Below are positions 62,134 through 64,000 of a stretch of DNA of 64,000 nucleotides, piece by piece; position 1 is the first letter of the stretch; each line of letters starts with the position of its first letter. The notes beneath the pieces were generated by a model. That model saw only the letters and a list, made by a program, of their open reading frames with translations, was not told the origin of the DNA and did not search any database. The DNA comes from an uncultured Actinomycetes bacterium (GTDB lineage Bacteria; Actinomycetota; Acidimicrobiia; Acidimicrobiales; Acidimicrobilacustridaceae), in NCBI GenBank assembly GCA_937927725.1, contig CALBSE010000045.1, positions 7,923-71,922 of the forward strand, read 5' to 3'. The position numbers and the translations under genes are program-made.

Positions 62134-64000
62134 TAGGACCCCGTTCCCACTGGGGCGCGACCGAGCAGCGTCACAGGAACAGAGGTTCCGAGGTCCTGCC
62201 CGGTGCCTTGCGAGCCTCCGGCGGGAGGCGTGGCCGAGGCCACGATGTGCTCGATCGAATAGCCAGTACATGCGCCGCAGTCATAACACGGGGTCCAACG
62301 ACAATCGGGGAGCCCAACCTCGGCGAGGGCGTCTCGCCAGTCCTGCCAAAGGAAATCCTTATGGAGGCCGGCACTGAGATGATCCCAGGGAAGGACCTCG
62401 TCTTCAGTGCGATGGCGATAGGTGAACCACTCGGGGTCGAGGCCATGCGCAGCCATTGCTGAAGTCCAAAGGTCGAGATCGAAGCGCTCATTCCATTCCT
62501 GGAAGGTTCCGCCCTGACGCCAAACCTCTTCGATGACGACGCCGATGCGTCGATCACCTCGGCTCATGATGCCTTCAACGAGCGTCGCTTTCGGATCGTG
62601 CCACTTCACCTGTACGCCGTGGGACTTACGGGTGTCGTCACGAAGCAGATTGATCTTGCGACGCAATTCCTCGACGGTGTTCTGTCCGAACCACTGAAAT
62701 GGAGTGAACGGTTTCGGAACAAACCCGCCAACTGAAACGGTGACCGAGGGGCTCTTCGTGTGCGCCTTCCCGAGTTGCACACAATTCCGAGCGAGTTCAG
62801 CGATTCCAAGTGTGTCTTCGTCCGTCTCGGTCGGAAGACCGGTGAGGAAGTAGAGCTTCATACGTCGCCAGCCATTGGCATATGCCGCTTCAACTGCACT
62901 GTAGAGATCTTCTTCACGAATCAGCTTGTTGATGACCTGACGCATGCGCCATGTGCCGGCTTCGGGCGCAAACGTGAGACCGGTTCGGCGGGCGCGCTGA
63001 ATCTGCGTGGCAATTCCAACGCCGAATGCATCGACACGGAGACTCGGCAACGACACCGAAACCGGAGGTCCGTCGTCAGTTGACTGAACGATGTCGCCTA
63101 CAAGTTTTTCGATACCGGAAAAATCGGCGGTGGAAAGTGATGTGAGCGCGACTTCGTCGTAACCGGTACGACGCAAGCCTTCTTCGACCATTGTGCGGAC
63201 CTGTTCGGCTGGACGCTCGCGCACTGGTCGCGTGATCATGCCGGCCTGACAGAAACGACAACCGCGCGTGCAACCGCGGAACACTTCGACGTTCAATCGG
63301 TCGTGGACAACTTCGGTAATCGGAACAAGCTGCGTCTTGGGATACGGAAACTGAGCGAGATCCGCGACCGTGCGCTTTTCAATTCTTTCGGGAACATCGG
63401 GATAACGAGGCGTGACAGCAACGAGGTTGGCGCCTTCGTAGGTGACGTCATACATCGATGGGACATACACCCCGACGATGTGGGACAACTCGCGAAGAAC
63501 GTTCTCACGACTTCCATCGGTGCGGCCCGACTTCTTCCAGTCCCGGACGACATCATTGATCTCGGTGATGACCTCCTCGCCATCGCCCAAGACAACAAGG
63601 TCGAGAAAATCGGCGATTGGCTCGGGGTTGTAGGTGCAATGTCCCCCGGCGACGATCAACGGATGCTCAGGTCGACGATCGGCGCTGCGCACCGGTACGC
63701 CAGCAAGGTCGACCATGTTGAGCAGATTGGTGTAGGTGAGCTCGGCCGAAAGATTGAAACCGATGAGATCAAACAAACCAGCCGGCCGATGGCTGTCGAT
63801 CGAAAAGAGAGGAATGTTGCCATCTCGAAGGAGGCCCTCAAGGTCGGTCCAAGGGGCATAGGCCCGCTCAGCGACCGCATGAGGATTCTCGTTGAGAATT
63901 TCGTAAAGGATCTGAAGGCCCTGATTTGGCAGTCCAATTTCGTAGGTATCGGGGTACGACAACAACCACGCCACCTTGTCGGGGGCATGGTGCGGGGTTC
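62133..64000 (-). CDS. TIGR03960 family radical-SAM protein (5' end outside the window)
   Basis: The frame is open through the right edge (HHAPDKVAWLLSYPDTYEIG precedes and includes the GTG at 63974), so the N-terminus is missing; ~620 residues are visible. A B12-binding-like region comes first, then the radical-SAM motif FRGCTRGCRFCQAGMITRP (CxxxCxxC). Near the C-terminus is CYDCGACTGYSIEH. The substrate is unknown. Linked to DUF2344 and rne. Confidence 0.88.
   Translation of the reverse strand, partial: TPHHAPDKVAWLLSYPDTYEIGLPNQGLQILYEILNENPHAVAERAYAPWTDLEGLLRDGNIPLFSIDSHRPAGLFDLIGFNLSAELTYTNLLNMVDLAGVPVRSADRRPEHPLIVAGGHCTYNPEPIADFLDLVVLGDGEEVITEINDVVRDWKKSGRTDGSRENVLRELSHIVGVYVPSMYDVTYEGANLVAVTPRYPDVPERIEKRTVADLAQFPYPKTQLVPITEVVHDRLNVEVFRGCTRGCRFCQAGMITRPVRERPAEQVRTMVEEGLRRTGYDEVALTSLSTADFSGIEKLVGDIVQSTDDGPPVSVSLPSLRVDAFGVGIATQIQRARRTGLTFAPEAGTWRMRQVINKLIREEDLYSAVEAAYANGWRRMKLYFLTGLPTETDEDTLGIAELARNCVQLGKAHTKSPSVTVSVGGFVPKPFTPFQWFGQNTVEELRRKINLLRDDTRKSHGVQVKWHDPKATLVEGIMSRGDRRIGVVIEEVWRQGGTFQEWNERFDLDLWTSAMAAHGLDPEWFTYRHRTEDEVLPWDHLSAGLHKDFLWQDWRDALAEVGLPDCRWTPCYDCGACTGYSIEHIVASATPPAGGSQGTGQDLGTSVPVTLLGRAPVGTGS

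Overview
The window looks like a chromosomal segment of an actinobacterium, most likely of the class Acidimicrobiia. Support: many GTG starts in tightly overlapping ATGA/GTGA operons, a type II DAHP synthase, a FolP2-like protein, a LytR_C-domain protein between nadD and rsfS, HrcA with a CIRCE element carrying an actinobacterial-type half-site, and the rne/rplU/rpmA/dgt/obg/proBA order. The placement rests on family resemblance alone and is moderate in confidence. By eye the DNA is moderately GC-rich.

Layout. 1-14.4 kb: housekeeping genes. A leftward run reads scpA-scpB-rluB-aroH-tyrA-aroA-cmk-plsC (chromosome condensation, RNA modification, aromatic amino acids, lipid and nucleotide synthesis). 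A second leftward run is the DUF512 radical-SAM protein, der and a small zinc-ribbon protein. ispH, a CopD-like protein, an HD-domain protein and trpS read rightward. 14.5-23.0 kb: an 8.3 kb integrated element in the 3' end of a tRNA-Val(CAC) gene. 23.0-24.7 kb: a collagen-like lipoprotein and a FUSC-like membrane protein. 24.7-36.7 kb: echA, J-domain protein, hemW-rsmE-dnaJ-hrcA, lepA, rpsT, holA-folP, comEA-comEC. 36.8-49.7 kb: a thioredoxin/TPR protein, an APH-family kinase, a PAC2 protein, leuS, tRNA-Ala, nadD-LytR_C-rsfS, a sigma-70 factor, DAHP synthase, and sulfite reductase-cysH. 49.7-64 kb: a VWA/MoxR pair, proA, murJ, obg-proB, dgt, rplU-rpmA, rne, and two proteins of the TIGR03936/TIGR03960 type.

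The most interesting object is the element at 14564-22930. It has a tyrosine integrase beside attL, an XRE repressor, a 25-bp inverted repeat that overlaps two divergent promoters, an AlpA/Xis-like HTH protein, a RepA-like P-loop ATPase followed by iteron-like inverted repeats, a P27-type small terminase and an HK97-fold major capsid protein. I see no large terminase, portal, maturation protease, tail or lysis gene. That content fits a capsid-encoding phage satellite, comparable in size and content to phiRv1/phiRv2 of Mycobacterium tuberculosis and to capsid-forming PICIs, rather than a decayed full prophage. Its small genes are compact and overlapping and all read intact. It also carries paired GGTACACA repeats inside both ends (candidate integrase arm sites), a five-hairpin run after the capsid gene, and a single opposed cargo-position gene at the right end.

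How the genes work together. The host operons couple translation and maturation (der, rsmE, rluB, rsfS, lepA, S20, L21, L27, Obg), protein quality control (HrcA, DnaJ, thioredoxin/TPR), shikimate flow (DAHP synthase, AroA, TyrA, AroH), proline synthesis (ProB, ProA), assimilatory sulfate reduction (CysH, sulfite reductase) and DNA uptake (ComEA, ComEC).
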